Below are positions 22,127 through 31,232 of a stretch of DNA of 36,332 nucleotides, in pieces (the stretch's first letter is position 1; each line of letters begins with the position of its first letter). The position numbers and the translations under genes are program-made. The DNA comes from Flavobacteriales bacterium (GTDB taxonomy: Bacteria > Bacteroidota > Bacteroidia > NS11-12g > UBA955): the NCBI GenBank assembly GCA_947463095.1, contig CANHRE010000021.1:1-36332 (forward strand), in the 5' to 3' direction. Under the pieces are notes generated by a model, which was not told where the DNA came from, did not search any database, and saw only the letters and a list, made by a program, of their open reading frames with translations.

Positions 22127-22161
22127 GGGGAAAATGTGGGTAAAAGTGGGAAGCGTTGGTT
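22127..22161 (+). promoter_or_regulatory. MraZ operator: four TGGGN-type units with 10-bp period
   Basis: Units begin at 22127 (GGGGA), 22137 (TGGGT), 22147 (TGGGA) and 22157 (TGGTT), each separated by 5 nt. In E. coli the ring-shaped MraZ binds TGGGN repeats spaced by 5 nt upstream of its own gene and represses the dcw cluster. The last unit is 35 nt before the mraZ ATG and abuts a TATTTAGC sequence (22163-22170) that may be a poor -7 element. Confidence 0.7.
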
Positions 22162-22195
22162 TTATTTAGCAGGTCAGAAGACTTAGGAAAACTCC

Positions 22196-22675
22196 ATGAC
22201 ACAATTCATCGGCGAATTCAGCTGCAAAGTGGACGACAAAGGCCGGATCATGCTGCCTTCCCGTCTGCGTGCGCAGATTCCTGAGAGCGCCGGAAATACG
22301 GTGGTGGTGAACCGTGGGTTTGAGCAGTGCCTTGTGCTGTTCACCCGGGAGGACTGGCTGGCTGAAACAACTAAACTGGATCACCTCGATGACTTTATGA
22401 GTCCGGAGGTGCGCCGGTTTAAACGACTGTTCACCAATGGGGCTACCCCGGTGCAGTTGGACAACGCCAACAGAATCCTTATCCCTAAGAAGTTGCTGGA
22501 ATACGCAGGCCTGGAGGATGATGTGGTGTTGACTGCGTATGGCAACAAAGTAGAAATCTGGAGTCAGAAGGCTTACGACAGCGAACTCAATGTAGACGCT
22601 GATGAATTAAGCAGGCTGGCACAGCAGTTTTTCAACCGTTCAGCCACACGCAGCCATGATGGAACTTCCTCCTGA
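22196..22675 (+). CDS. mraZ: Transcriptional regulator MraZ
   Basis: MraZ is the DNA-binding, ring-forming repressor that heads most dcw clusters. The 159-residue protein holds the expected two AbrB-like half-domains: VDDKGRIMLPSRLR near residues 12-25 and LDNANRILIPKKLLEYAGL near 88-106. FIGEFSCKVDDKGR is a clear family start. The operator repeats lie 35-69 nt upstream. A partial Shine-Dalgarno (AGGA) is 8 nt before the ATG. The 3' end overlaps rsmH by 20 nt. The C-terminal tail after residue 140 is variable in the family. Confidence 0.95.
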   Translation: MTQFIGEFSCKVDDKGRIMLPSRLRAQIPESAGNTVVVNRGFEQCLVLFTREDWLAETTKLDHLDDFMSPEVRRFKRLFTNGATPVQLDNANRILIPKKLLEYAGLEDDVVLTAYGNKVEIWSQKAYDSELNVDADELSRLAQQFFNRSATRSHDGTSS

Positions 22676-23588
22676 CGCCCCCTCCAACACGGCCTACCAC
22701 CTACCTGTAATGTTGCGGGAGTCGGTGGATGCGCTGAACATCCGGCCCGACGGCACCTACGTAGACTGCACCTTCGGCGGCGGAGGGCACAGCCGGGAAA
22801 TCCTGTCGCAACTGGGCCCGGAAGGCCGGCTGGTCGCTTTTGATCGCGATGCCGATGCCATCGCCAATTTACCCGACGATCAACGTCTGATCTTCGTTCC
22901 GCACAGCTTCAGGTTTCTGTATCAATTTCTGCGCTTTACAGGATGTATTCCGGTAGACGGCATCCTGGCCGACCTGGGCATCTCTTCCCACCAGATTGAC
23001 CAGGCGGAACGGGGATTTGCACACCGCTACGATGCCGATTTGGACATGCGCATGGACCGCCACGCCACCTTGCATGCCGGAACGGTGGTTAATCAATATC
23101 CGGAGGAATCGCTGGTGCGCATCTTCCGCAATTATGGAGAAATAAGCAATGCTGCCAAGCTGGCTTCCAGGATTATCGATACCCGCCGGCAACATCCAAT
23201 ACGCAGCACCGGAGCCCTGTGCGAAGTGCTGAGCACCTGCACATCGGCACATACCCGCAATAAGTATTTCAGCCAGGTATTCCAAGCCATAAGAATGGAG
23301 GTAAACGGCGAACTGCTCGCCCTGGAAACCATGCTGGAACAAGGCGCCGAGGTGCTTCGTCCGGGTGGCAGGCTTGTGGTCATCAGCTACCATTCCCTGG
23401 AAGACCGGATGGTGAAGCACTTCCTGGCCAGTGGCAACATGGAAGGAACCCGCGAAACCGATCTGTACGGCAACACCCAACGACCCTTTGACCCCGTCCA
23501 GAACCGCGCACAAATGCCCGGTGAGGAGGAAATAAATGCGAACCGCCGCGCGCGCAGCGCCAAGATGCGCGTGGGCATCAAAAGATAA
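22656..23588 (+). CDS. rsmH: 16S rRNA (cytosine1402-N4)-methyltransferase RsmH
   Basis: RsmH (MraW) uses S-adenosylmethionine to methylate N4 of C1402 in 16S rRNA. The 310-residue protein has the SAM motif YVDCTFGGGGHSREIL at about 35-50, DGILADLGISSHQID, the GFAHRYDADLDMRMD segment and the VVISYHSLEDRMVKHF motif near the end. The C-terminus NRRARSAKMRVG is the family ending. Two adjacent ATGs (22656 and 22659) are possible starts. The gene begins inside mraZ, which suggests coupled translation. Confidence 0.95.
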   Translation: MMELPPDAPSNTAYHLPVMLRESVDALNIRPDGTYVDCTFGGGGHSREILSQLGPEGRLVAFDRDADAIANLPDDQRLIFVPHSFRFLYQFLRFTGCIPVDGILADLGISSHQIDQAERGFAHRYDADLDMRMDRHATLHAGTVVNQYPEESLVRIFRNYGEISNAAKLASRIIDTRRQHPIRSTGALCEVLSTCTSAHTRNKYFSQVFQAIRMEVNGELLALETMLEQGAEVLRPGGRLVVISYHSLEDRMVKHFLASGNMEGTRETDLYGNTQRPFDPVQNRAQMPGEEEINANRRARSAKMRVGIKR

Positions 23589-23592
23589 AGCA

Positions 23593-23982
23593 ATGAAACA
23601 GGAAGAAGAATCATTGCTGAATTCAAGAAATCAAGGCCTCACCTCGGAAGAAACGGTGGGTTCGGAAAAAGCCCTGTCATTGCAGGCCCTGAAAACATGG
23701 CTGCGCCCGGCCGTGCTCATCCCGTTTGGGCTGGTGGTATTTGTGCTGGTGCTGCTCTATGTAGCCAATCAGTTGCACGCCGTAAAGGCCCTGAAGCGAA
23801 AGGAGCAACTGAAAACCGGTATTAAAGAGCTGCGGGCGGAATTTATCAGCATTGAAAGCGACATGATGGTACGCTCCCGCCAAAGTCAGGTAGCCCAAAA
23901 ACTCAAGGACAACGGCGTAAAAACCCTGGTAAGGCCTCCCATAAAGTTGGAAAAAACGAAGAAAGACGATGACGGGAACTAG
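23593..23982 (+). CDS. ftsL: FtsL-like cell division protein
   Basis: A 129-residue bitopic membrane protein between rsmH and the division transpeptidase, the standard place of ftsL. It has a cytoplasmic N-terminal segment of about 38 residues, one membrane helix at about 39-58 (AVLIPFGLVVFVLVLLYVA), and a periplasmic coiled-coil stretch at about 62-108 with heptad-like Leu/Ile/Val. The tail is charged. FtsL sequences diverge greatly, so the assignment rests on position and topology, which match Bacteroidota FtsL-like proteins. ATG at 23593 is 4 nt after the rsmH stop. The last 14 nt overlap ftsI. Confidence 0.85.
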   Translation: MKQEEESLLNSRNQGLTSEETVGSEKALSLQALKTWLRPAVLIPFGLVVFVLVLLYVANQLHAVKALKRKEQLKTGIKELRAEFISIESDMMVRSRQSQVAQKLKDNGVKTLVRPPIKLEKTKKDDDGN

Positions 23983-26095
23983 GGTAAACATCAGAAAGGT
24001 AGTACTGCTGCGGGCATACATCGCCTTTGCGCTGGTGCTGTGCTTTGCCTGTGCCATCGTTTTTTCAGCCACCAAGCTGCAATGGTCGGAGCGAAGCCTG
24101 TATGACTCACTAAGCCGGGAGAAGCGTTTCCGCACCAATGAAGTACCTGCCATCCGCGGCAACATCTTCGCCGCCGACGGCAACCTGCTGGCTACCTCTG
24201 TACCCTATTACGACCTCATCTTCGACCCTTTAGCCGACGGACTCAGCAAGGCAATGTTTAACAGCAAGGTTGACTCACTGGCCATGCTGTTCGCCCTGCA
24301 CCTTCCGACACGCACGGAAGAACAATGGCGGCGCTATTTCCGGGAGGCCCGCGCACGCAACCTGCGCGGCATCACCGTGGCTAAAGAACTGACATTCGAA
24401 CAGATACGCATGATGAAGACCTGGCCCTTGATAACCTTGGGCAAGTTTAAAGGCGGATTCTGGACGAGGGAATACAACAAACGGATTTACTTCATGGGCG
24501 ACCTGGCCCGGCGCAGCGTAGGTGCTTATAAAAAGGTACGCGACAAAATCATTTACTACGGCCTGGAGGGCGCTTTTGATAGCCTGCTGCGCGGCAGAAA
24601 CGGGCTGCGCACCGAACAAAAGATGTACGGCGGCGCCTGGAGGCCCATACGCTCGGAAGACGAAGTGGAAGCCATCAACGGGATGGATATCATAACCACC
24701 TTGGATGTGAACCTTCAGGATGTGGCACAGTATGCCCTTCGAAATGTGCTTGCCAAACACAGAGCACACCATGGCTGTGCCGTACTTATGGAAACCGCTA
24801 CCGGCGAAATCAAGGCCATTGCCAACCTGATGAACAACGGCAACGGCGAGTTCAGCGAATCGCTGAACTACGCAGTGGATGAATTCAGCGACCCGGGCTC
24901 CACCTTTAAGCTGGTGAGCGTGATGGCTCTGCTGGATGAAGGTCATTTCAAGCCGGAAGACAGCGTAGATGCCCAGTGGGGTACGGCCTATATCAACGGC
25001 ACCAAGATGGAAGACGCTAAGCCACCAGGCAAGAAGTACCTCACCCTGAGCGAAAGTTTCATCCAGTCGAGCAATGTAGGCATCAGCAAATTCATGCTGG
25101 ACGCATATGGCGACAAGCCTAAGGCCTATATCAAATACATTAAATCGCTGGGACTGGATCAGCCGCTGGACTTCGACATCAGGGCGAAAGGAAAGCCGAC
25201 CATCAAAACCCCGGGCAGCGCCAACTGGTATCCCACCACGCTTCCGTGGATGAGCATAGGCTATGAAACCGGGCTGAGCCCCCTGCAAATGCTTACGCTG
25301 TATAACGCCATTGCCAACGGCGGCACCATGGTAAAGCCCTATATGGTAAAGGAAATAAGGCTCGACGGGAAGCTCATCGAGCGCCGCGAGCCTGAAATCA
25401 TCAAAAAACAAATATGTAAACCAGAAACCCTGAAGGCCCTGCAATCTATGATGCTGGGGGTGGTAGCATCAGGAACAGCTTACAGCATGCGCAGCACGAA
25501 TTATCAGATAGCTGGCAAAACTGGCACCAATCAGCTGGTTATGGGTAAAGCGTATGCCAAGGACAGACACAAGGCCTCTTTTGTGGGCTATTTCCCGGCC
25601 AACGATCCTCAGTACACCTGCATTGTGGTGGTGGTAGATCCAAAAGACAGCGGCTATTACGGTGGCGCCGTTGCCGGACCGGTATTCCGTGAAATTGCAG
25701 ATCGGGTGTACAGCAGCTCCTATAAGCTGCATCCCGGTTTAAACGCTCCTGCCTATCCGCAGATGCCGGACGTAAAACCCGGCGACCGCAGCATGACCCG
25801 GCAAACCCTGAATGAACTTGGAATCAGTGCGCACAGCAACGGAGACCGCGGCAGTCAGGTGGTGCAGGCCTCGGCCAAACAACATTCGGTAGCCCTGCTT
25901 CCTGTTAGCCATAAGTCCGGAACTGTACCCGATACCCGGGGCATGGGACTGCGCGATGCCTTATACCTACTGGAGAATGCCGGCATGACGGTGAAATCAA
26001 ATGGATATGGATCGGTGCGCAGCCAGAGCGTAGCTCCGGGAACGCGCATCCAGCCCGGGATGAACATCACCCTAACCATGAGCAGCGAACCATGA
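23969..26095 (+). CDS. ftsI: Division transpeptidase FtsI/PBP3-type with C-terminal PASTA domain
   Basis: A class B penicillin-binding protein that cross-links septal peptidoglycan. The 708-residue protein has an N-terminal membrane helix (about 9-33), the PBP dimer domain (RGNIFAADGNLLATSVPYYDL), and the transpeptidase motifs. These are Ser311-Thr-Phe-Lys (acyl-enzyme serine in DPGSTFKLV), Ser367-Ser-Asn369, and Lys517-Thr-Gly in GKTGTNQ. The last roughly 65 residues (GTVPDTRGMGLRDALYLLENAG...TLTMS) form one PASTA domain. E. coli FtsI lacks PASTA, but Bacteroidota versions often have it. The gene overlaps ftsL by 14 nt, and its stop overlaps the murE start (ATGA). Confidence 0.93.
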   Translation: MTGTRVNIRKVVLLRAYIAFALVLCFACAIVFSATKLQWSERSLYDSLSREKRFRTNEVPAIRGNIFAADGNLLATSVPYYDLIFDPLADGLSKAMFNSKVDSLAMLFALHLPTRTEEQWRRYFREARARNLRGITVAKELTFEQIRMMKTWPLITLGKFKGGFWTREYNKRIYFMGDLARRSVGAYKKVRDKIIYYGLEGAFDSLLRGRNGLRTEQKMYGGAWRPIRSEDEVEAINGMDIITTLDVNLQDVAQYALRNVLAKHRAHHGCAVLMETATGEIKAIANLMNNGNGEFSESLNYAVDEFSDPGSTFKLVSVMALLDEGHFKPEDSVDAQWGTAYINGTKMEDAKPPGKKYLTLSESFIQSSNVGISKFMLDAYGDKPKAYIKYIKSLGLDQPLDFDIRAKGKPTIKTPGSANWYPTTLPWMSIGYETGLSPLQMLTLYNAIANGGTMVKPYMVKEIRLDGKLIERREPEIIKKQICKPETLKALQSMMLGVVASGTAYSMRSTNYQIAGKTGTNQLVMGKAYAKDRHKASFVGYFPANDPQYTCIVVVVDPKDSGYYGGAVAGPVFREIADRVYSSSYKLHPGLNAPAYPQMPDVKPGDRSMTRQTLNELGISAHSNGDRGSQVVQASAKQHSVALLPVSHKSGTVPDTRGMGLRDALYLLENAGMTVKSNGYGSVRSQSVAPGTRIQPGMNITLTMSSEP

Positions 26096-27552
26096 AAACC
26101 CTGGAACAACTGTTGGTGAACACAAAGCTGCTGGAACGATGCGGGCCTGTTGAAACAGCCATCAGCGGCATTACCCTAGACTCTCGCAAAGCTTCGCCGG
26201 GAGTGCTTTTCGCGGCGGTTCCCGGAACCCAGAGCGACGGGCACCGCTTTATCGACACTGCCATAGATCAGGGATGCTCGGCCATCCTGTGCAACAGGCT
26301 GCCGGAAACCATCAGGGAAGGCGTAAGCTACCTGCTGGCTGCCGATGTGCGTGAAGCCCTTGGCAGTGTTTGCCGCAGCTTCTTCGACGACCCATCCCGG
26401 AAACTCACCCTGGTGGGCGTAACAGGCACCAATGGCAAAACCACGGTAAGCACCCTCCTGTATCAGCTGTTCAGCAACCTTGGTGAGCGCTGCGGACTCA
26501 TCAGCACGGTGAGCTACAAAATTGGCAACGAGGAATACCCCAGCACCCATACCACTCCTGATGTGGTGTCCTTATACGAACTGCTGTCCCGCATGGTACA
26601 GGAAGGCTGCACGTACTGCTTTATGGAAGTAAGCTCGCATGCTGCAGACCAGCGCCGCATCGCCGGGCTGCACTTCGCCGGGGGCATCTTCACCAACATT
26701 ACCCACGACCATCTGGATTACCACGGCACCTTCGCCAACTACCTTAAGGCCAAGCAAAGCTTTTTTGACCATCTGGACCGCGATGCCTTTGCCCTGACCA
26801 ACCGCGATGACCGCAATGGGCAGATCATGCTTCAAAACACCAAGGCATCGCGCTACAGCTATGGCCTTAAAGGCACAGCCGACTTCAACGGCAGAGTGCT
26901 GGAACGCGATTTCAGCGGCATGCTCATGCACATTGATGGGAAAGAAGCCTGGTTTTCACTGCTGGGTGAATTCAATGCCTACAACCTGATGGCGGTATAT
27001 GGAGCGGCCTTTTTACTCACCCATGGCCGTGAAGGCCTGGCAGTGGCGCTCACCAAGGTGGGCAGGGTGCATGGTCGTTTTGAGCCTGTACCCGGCCCAA
27101 ACCGCATCACCGCCATTATTGACTATGCCCATACCCCGGATGCCCTGGAACGGGTACTGGAAACCATCAACCACATCCGCAGCCGCAATGAACAATTGAT
27201 TACCGTGGTGGGCTGCGGAGGAAACCGCGACCGTGCCAAACGCCCGGAGATGGGGAAAATAGCCGCCCGGATGAGCAACAGGGTCATCCTGACCTCAGAC
27301 AATCCCCGCATGGAAGACCCCAACACCATCATCGAAGAGATGAAGGTTGGTATAGAACCACAAGACTACAAGAAAGTGCTGAGCATTACCGACCGCAGAG
27401 AAGCCATCCGAACGGCACTGGCCCTGGCAGGGAAAGGCGATGTCATCCTGATTGCAGGTAAAGGACACGAAACATACCAGGAAATCCAGGGCGTAAAACA
27501 GCCCTTCGACGACCGGCAAATCATCACAGAACTCTTTAAAGACACACACTGA
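26092..27552 (+). CDS. murE: UDP-N-acetylmuramoyl-tripeptide synthetase (meso-DAP-adding) MurE
   Basis: MurE adds the third amino acid to UDP-MurNAc-L-Ala-D-Glu. The 486-residue protein has the Mur ligase P-loop GTNGKTT at 112-118 (Lys116), the FTNITHDHLDYHGT segment, and the VGCGGNRDRAKRPEMG motif. Asp403-Asn-Pro-Arg406 in TSDNPRMEDP is the signature of the meso-diaminopimelate-specific enzyme, so the organism is predicted to have DAP-type peptidoglycan. The start codon overlaps the ftsI stop (ATGA), and the stop overlaps the mraY start (TGATG). Confidence 0.95.
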   Translation: MKTLEQLLVNTKLLERCGPVETAISGITLDSRKASPGVLFAAVPGTQSDGHRFIDTAIDQGCSAILCNRLPETIREGVSYLLAADVREALGSVCRSFFDDPSRKLTLVGVTGTNGKTTVSTLLYQLFSNLGERCGLISTVSYKIGNEEYPSTHTTPDVVSLYELLSRMVQEGCTYCFMEVSSHAADQRRIAGLHFAGGIFTNITHDHLDYHGTFANYLKAKQSFFDHLDRDAFALTNRDDRNGQIMLQNTKASRYSYGLKGTADFNGRVLERDFSGMLMHIDGKEAWFSLLGEFNAYNLMAVYGAAFLLTHGREGLAVALTKVGRVHGRFEPVPGPNRITAIIDYAHTPDALERVLETINHIRSRNEQLITVVGCGGNRDRAKRPEMGKIAARMSNRVILTSDNPRMEDPNTIIEEMKVGIEPQDYKKVLSITDRREAIRTALALAGKGDVILIAGKGHETYQEIQGVKQPFDDRQIITELFKDTH

Positions 27553-28685
27553 TGCTGTACTGGCTCTTCTACCAATATCTGCACAAGATGGGCTTCCCGG
27601 GAGCGGGTGTATTCCAGTACATCTCGTTCAGGGCTTCCATGGCAGCCCTCCTGAGCCTGCTCATCACCCTGCTGGTGGGCAAGAAAATCATCAACTGGCT
27701 TCAAAAGAAGCAAATCGGGGAAACAATCCGCGACCTGGGTCTGGAAGGGCAGATGCAGAAAAGAGGAACCCCGACTATGGGCGGTATCATCATCATTGTT
27801 GCCATCCTGCTTCCTACACTGTTGTTCGCCAAACTCAGTAATCCCTACGTACTGCTGATGATGCTGAGCACCCTGTGGATGGGTACCATCGGCATGATTG
27901 ACGACTACATCAAGGTCTTCAAAAAGGACAAAGAAGGCCTAAAAGGCTGGTTTAAAGTGATGGGACAACTGGTATTAGGCGTCATCATCGCCATCACCAT
28001 TGACATCAACCACCATTCGCATAACCTGCCCTTGCAAACCAATGTGCCGTTCATCAAGGAACCCTTTGACTACAGCAGTTTGTTCGGTGTGGGCAATGCC
28101 TGGTTCCTGTTTGTACCCGTGATTATCTTCATCGTGGTGGCTGTAACCAATGCGGTGAACCTTACCGACGGCATTGACGGACTGGCGGCAGGCACCACTT
28201 CGATTGTGGGCGGTGGCCTTGGCATCCTGGCCTATGCCGCTGGAAATACGCGCATGAGCGAATACCTAAACATCCTGTACGTACCAGACAGCGGTGAGGT
28301 GGTGGTATTCCTGGCTGCCTTCATCGGAGCCTGCATCGGATTCCTGTGGTTTAACGGCTTTCCGGCCCAGGTATTTATGGGTGACACCGGCAGCATGGCA
28401 CTGGGCGGCGCAGTAGCGGCGGTAGCCATCATCATCAAGATGGAATTGCTGATTCCGGTTTTGTGCGGTGTGTATTTCGCAGAAAGCCTGAGTGTGGTGT
28501 TGCAGGTGGGCTGGTTCAAGTTCACACGCATGCGCTACGGAACAGGACAACGCATCTTCCTGATGTCGCCACTGCACCATCATTTTCAAAAAAAGAACAT
28601 CCCGGAAAGCAAGATCACCGTTCGATTCTGGATCATCACCCTCATCCTGGTCCTCATCACCATTGCCTTGCTCAAACTGCGTTAA
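27552..28685 (+). CDS. mraY: Phospho-N-acetylmuramoyl-pentapeptide transferase MraY
   Basis: MraY transfers phospho-MurNAc-pentapeptide to undecaprenyl phosphate, making lipid I in the inner membrane. The 377-residue protein has about ten hydrophobic segments. Diagnostic motifs are KRGTPTMGG, GMIDDYIKV (aspartate-rich loop), NLTDGIDGLAAGTT, FMGDTGSMALGG and SPLHHHFQKK near the C-terminus. The start ATG overlaps the murE stop by one base. The stop codon TAA is followed directly by the murD ATG. Confidence 0.96.
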   Translation: MLYWLFYQYLHKMGFPGAGVFQYISFRASMAALLSLLITLLVGKKIINWLQKKQIGETIRDLGLEGQMQKRGTPTMGGIIIIVAILLPTLLFAKLSNPYVLLMMLSTLWMGTIGMIDDYIKVFKKDKEGLKGWFKVMGQLVLGVIIAITIDINHHSHNLPLQTNVPFIKEPFDYSSLFGVGNAWFLFVPVIIFIVVAVTNAVNLTDGIDGLAAGTTSIVGGGLGILAYAAGNTRMSEYLNILYVPDSGEVVVFLAAFIGACIGFLWFNGFPAQVFMGDTGSMALGGAVAAVAIIIKMELLIPVLCGVYFAESLSVVLQVGWFKFTRMRYGTGQRIFLMSPLHHHFQKKNIPESKITVRFWIITLILVLITIALLKLR

Positions 28686-30026
28686 ATGAAACAAAAACTC
28701 GTCATACTCGGTGCCGGTGAAAGCGGCTGTGGCGCTGCCCTCCTTGGGTTGAAGCAAGGGTATGACGTGTTCGTAAGCGATGCCGGCAACATCAAAGTTC
28801 AGTACCAACAGGAGCTTGAATCCATAGGTGTGCCTTTTGAAAGCGGAACCCACAGCATGGAACGCATCCTTGAGGCGGCTGAAATCATCAAGAGCCCCGG
28901 CATTCCGGATACTGCTGAGGTGGTACTTGCTGCCCGCAAGGCGGATATTCCGGTGATATCGGAAATAGAATTCGCCGGACGCTATACCGATGCGATGAAA
29001 ATTATCATCTCCGGAACGAACGGCAAAACGACCACCACGGCCCTCACCTACCACATTCTGAAGGAAGCAGGACTCAATGTAGGATGTGCCGGAAACATTG
29101 GTGACAGCTTCGCCCGGATGGTGGCACGGGAACAACATGATGTTTATGTATTGGAAGTAAGCAGCTTTCAGCTGGACGGGATGTTCCGCTTCCACGCGCA
29201 CATCAGCGTGCTCACCAACATCACACCCGACCATCTGGACCGCTACGAATACGACGTAGCCAAATACGCCGGCTCCAAATTCCGGGTGGCCAACAACCAA
29301 ACAGAGCAAGACTTCTTTATCTATTGCGCGGATGATCCGCTCACGCTGCAGTATATGGCGCAGTACGACATAAACAGCCGGAAACTGCCCATCAGCATAC
29401 AACAAGAATTTGAATACGGCGCCTGGACCAAAGCAGGCACGATGCGCGTAAAAACCAACGAAAAACCCCCATTTACCATGACCATACACGAATTGTCACT
29501 GCGTGGCATCCACAACACCTACAACAGCATGGCTTCGGCTGTGGTTGCAGGGTTATTGGACATCAGGAAAGAGAAAATCCGCGACAGCCTGGCCAACTTC
29601 CAAAACATCGAGCACCGGCTCGAATTTGCCGGCAGGACGAAGGGTGTTGAATACATCAATGACAGTAAGGCAACCAATGTCAACTCGGCCTGGTATGCTT
29701 TGGAGAGCATGGAACGACCGGTAGTATGGATTGCCGGCGGCGTTGATAAGGGCAATGACTACGAAGCTTTACGTCCGCTGGTGCGTGAAAAAGTACGCGT
29801 CATCATAGCGCTTGGCACCGACAACCGCAAGATCCATGAAGCCTTCCAGAAAGACGTGGACATGATTGTGAACACGGGCAGCATGGAAGAAGCCGTTCAT
29901 GTGGCATCGGGCTTGGCAAACCGCGGCGACATCGTACTGCTTTCTCCCGCATGTGCTTCGTTCGACCTTTTTCACAACTATGAAGAACGCGGTCGCCTGT
30001 TCAAAGAGGCCGTAAAAAACCTTTAA
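28686..30026 (+). CDS. murD: UDP-N-acetylmuramoyl-L-alanine--D-glutamate ligase MurD
   Basis: MurD adds D-glutamate to UDP-MurNAc-L-Ala. The 446-residue protein has the N-terminal nucleotide-binding fold (LVILGAGESGCGAALLG), the P-loop ISGTNGKTTTT at about 108-118 with Lys114, the VLTNITPDHLDRY motif, the EHRLEFAGRTKGVEYINDSKATN segment and the C-terminal LLSPACASFDLF. It begins at the base after the mraY stop codon. The length is normal and no substitutions were noticed in the motifs. Confidence 0.96.
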   Translation: MKQKLVILGAGESGCGAALLGLKQGYDVFVSDAGNIKVQYQQELESIGVPFESGTHSMERILEAAEIIKSPGIPDTAEVVLAARKADIPVISEIEFAGRYTDAMKIIISGTNGKTTTTALTYHILKEAGLNVGCAGNIGDSFARMVAREQHDVYVLEVSSFQLDGMFRFHAHISVLTNITPDHLDRYEYDVAKYAGSKFRVANNQTEQDFFIYCADDPLTLQYMAQYDINSRKLPISIQQEFEYGAWTKAGTMRVKTNEKPPFTMTIHELSLRGIHNTYNSMASAVVAGLLDIRKEKIRDSLANFQNIEHRLEFAGRTKGVEYINDSKATNVNSAWYALESMERPVVWIAGGVDKGNDYEALRPLVREKVRVIIALGTDNRKIHEAFQKDVDMIVNTGSMEEAVHVASGLANRGDIVLLSPACASFDLFHNYEERGRLFKEAVKNL

Positions 30027-30035
30027 CAGGCAGCC

Positions 30036-31232
30036 ATGCAACAGCCGGGCAGGATATTCCGAGGGGATAAGTACATCTGGATGGTCGTAGCAGCATTATC
30101 GCTGCTCGGCATCCTTGCCGTGTATTCCGCCAGCAGCTCGCTGGCCATGAACAAAAAGGGCGGGAATACCGAATTTTACTTCATCCGTCATACAGGCTTC
30201 CTGATCATCGGTCTGTTCTTCATGTACTTTACCCACCTGCTGAATTACCGATACTACGCACGCATTAGTCAGTTTATGCTCTGGGTGTCCATTGCGCTGC
30301 TGTGCGTTACCCTGGCCATAGGAAGTGAGGTCAACAATGCCACCCGCGTATTGCCGATACCAGGACTGGGCATCACCTTCCAGACCTCTGACATGGCCAA
30401 GTTGTTTCTGATTATGTACATCGCACGCTACATGGCGCGTAATCAGGACCATATCGAAACACCGAAAGCCTTTTGGAGCATTACCGGCATCATCAGCATC
30501 GTGGTACTTTTGATTGCACCGGAAAACCTGAGCACCGCACTGGTGTTGTTCAGCACCTGCATGCTGCTGCTGTTCATCGGAAGAATCCATGTTAAATACC
30601 TGGTGATGGTTTTTGGCAGTGGGCTGCTGCTGCTCACCCTTACGGGCTTTATGCTGCTGAATGTGGATACTGAAGGCTGGGCCTCTGCAGGCAGGATTCC
30701 CACATGGAAAAAACGCATAGAATCATTTATTGGCCAGGGACAGGAAAGCGACCAGGCCATACAGTCCAAAATTGCCATTTCCACGGGCGGCTTCACCGGC
30801 AAAGGACCCGGCGGAAGCACACAGCGCAACTTCCTGCCACACCCCTATTCTGATTTTATCTTCGCCATCATCGTAGAAGAGTACGGACTGTTGGGCGGCC
30901 TTTTTGTAGTTTCACTCTTTCTGACCCTGTTGTACCGATGTCTGCTCATCGTGGTCAACACCCCACGAGCCTATGGCGCCTTCCTGGCTTTTGGACTGTG
31001 CATCAGCATGGTGATCCAGGCCTTCATCAACATGGGGGTAGCCGTAGGATTGTTGCCTGTAACAGGCCTTACCCTGCCGCTGGTAAGCATGGGTGGAACA
31101 AGTTTGGTGTTCACCAGCATTGCATTTGGGGTGATTCTGAGCGTTAGCCGCGGACTGGAAGAAGAACGGCAGGATAAAAACACTGACCAAGCTACAGGCA
31201 AGGTGGAAGGAGCACCCTCCCATGCCACATAA
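30036..31232 (+). CDS. ftsW: Septal peptidoglycan glycosyltransferase FtsW (SEDS family)
   Basis: FtsW polymerises glycan strands from lipid II at the septum with FtsI as partner. The 398-residue integral membrane protein has about ten membrane segments. SEDS motifs include LAVYSASSS near residues 27-35, NNATRVLPIPGLGITFQTSDMAKL, and the large periplasmic loop with GPGGSTQRNFLPHPYSDFIFAIIVEEYG. TLPLVSMGGTSL follows near the end. It starts 9 nt after murD. The last 11 nt overlap murG. The C-terminal roughly 25 residues are polar and cytoplasmic. Confidence 0.95.
   Translation: MQQPGRIFRGDKYIWMVVAALSLLGILAVYSASSSLAMNKKGGNTEFYFIRHTGFLIIGLFFMYFTHLLNYRYYARISQFMLWVSIALLCVTLAIGSEVNNATRVLPIPGLGITFQTSDMAKLFLIMYIARYMARNQDHIETPKAFWSITGIISIVVLLIAPENLSTALVLFSTCMLLLFIGRIHVKYLVMVFGSGLLLLTLTGFMLLNVDTEGWASAGRIPTWKKRIESFIGQGQESDQAIQSKIAISTGGFTGKGPGGSTQRNFLPHPYSDFIFAIIVEEYGLLGGLFVVSLFLTLLYRCLLIVVNTPRAYGAFLAFGLCISMVIQAFINMGVAVGLLPVTGLTLPLVSMGGTSLVFTSIAFGVILSVSRGLEEERQDKNTDQATGKVEGAPSHAT

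Noticed and set aside
24275-25444. Long minus-strand open frame inside ftsI (389 codons), and a similar one opposite mraY/murD
   Set aside because: Shadow frames of G+C-rich genes. The plus-strand proteins carry all family motifs, and the shadows have none.
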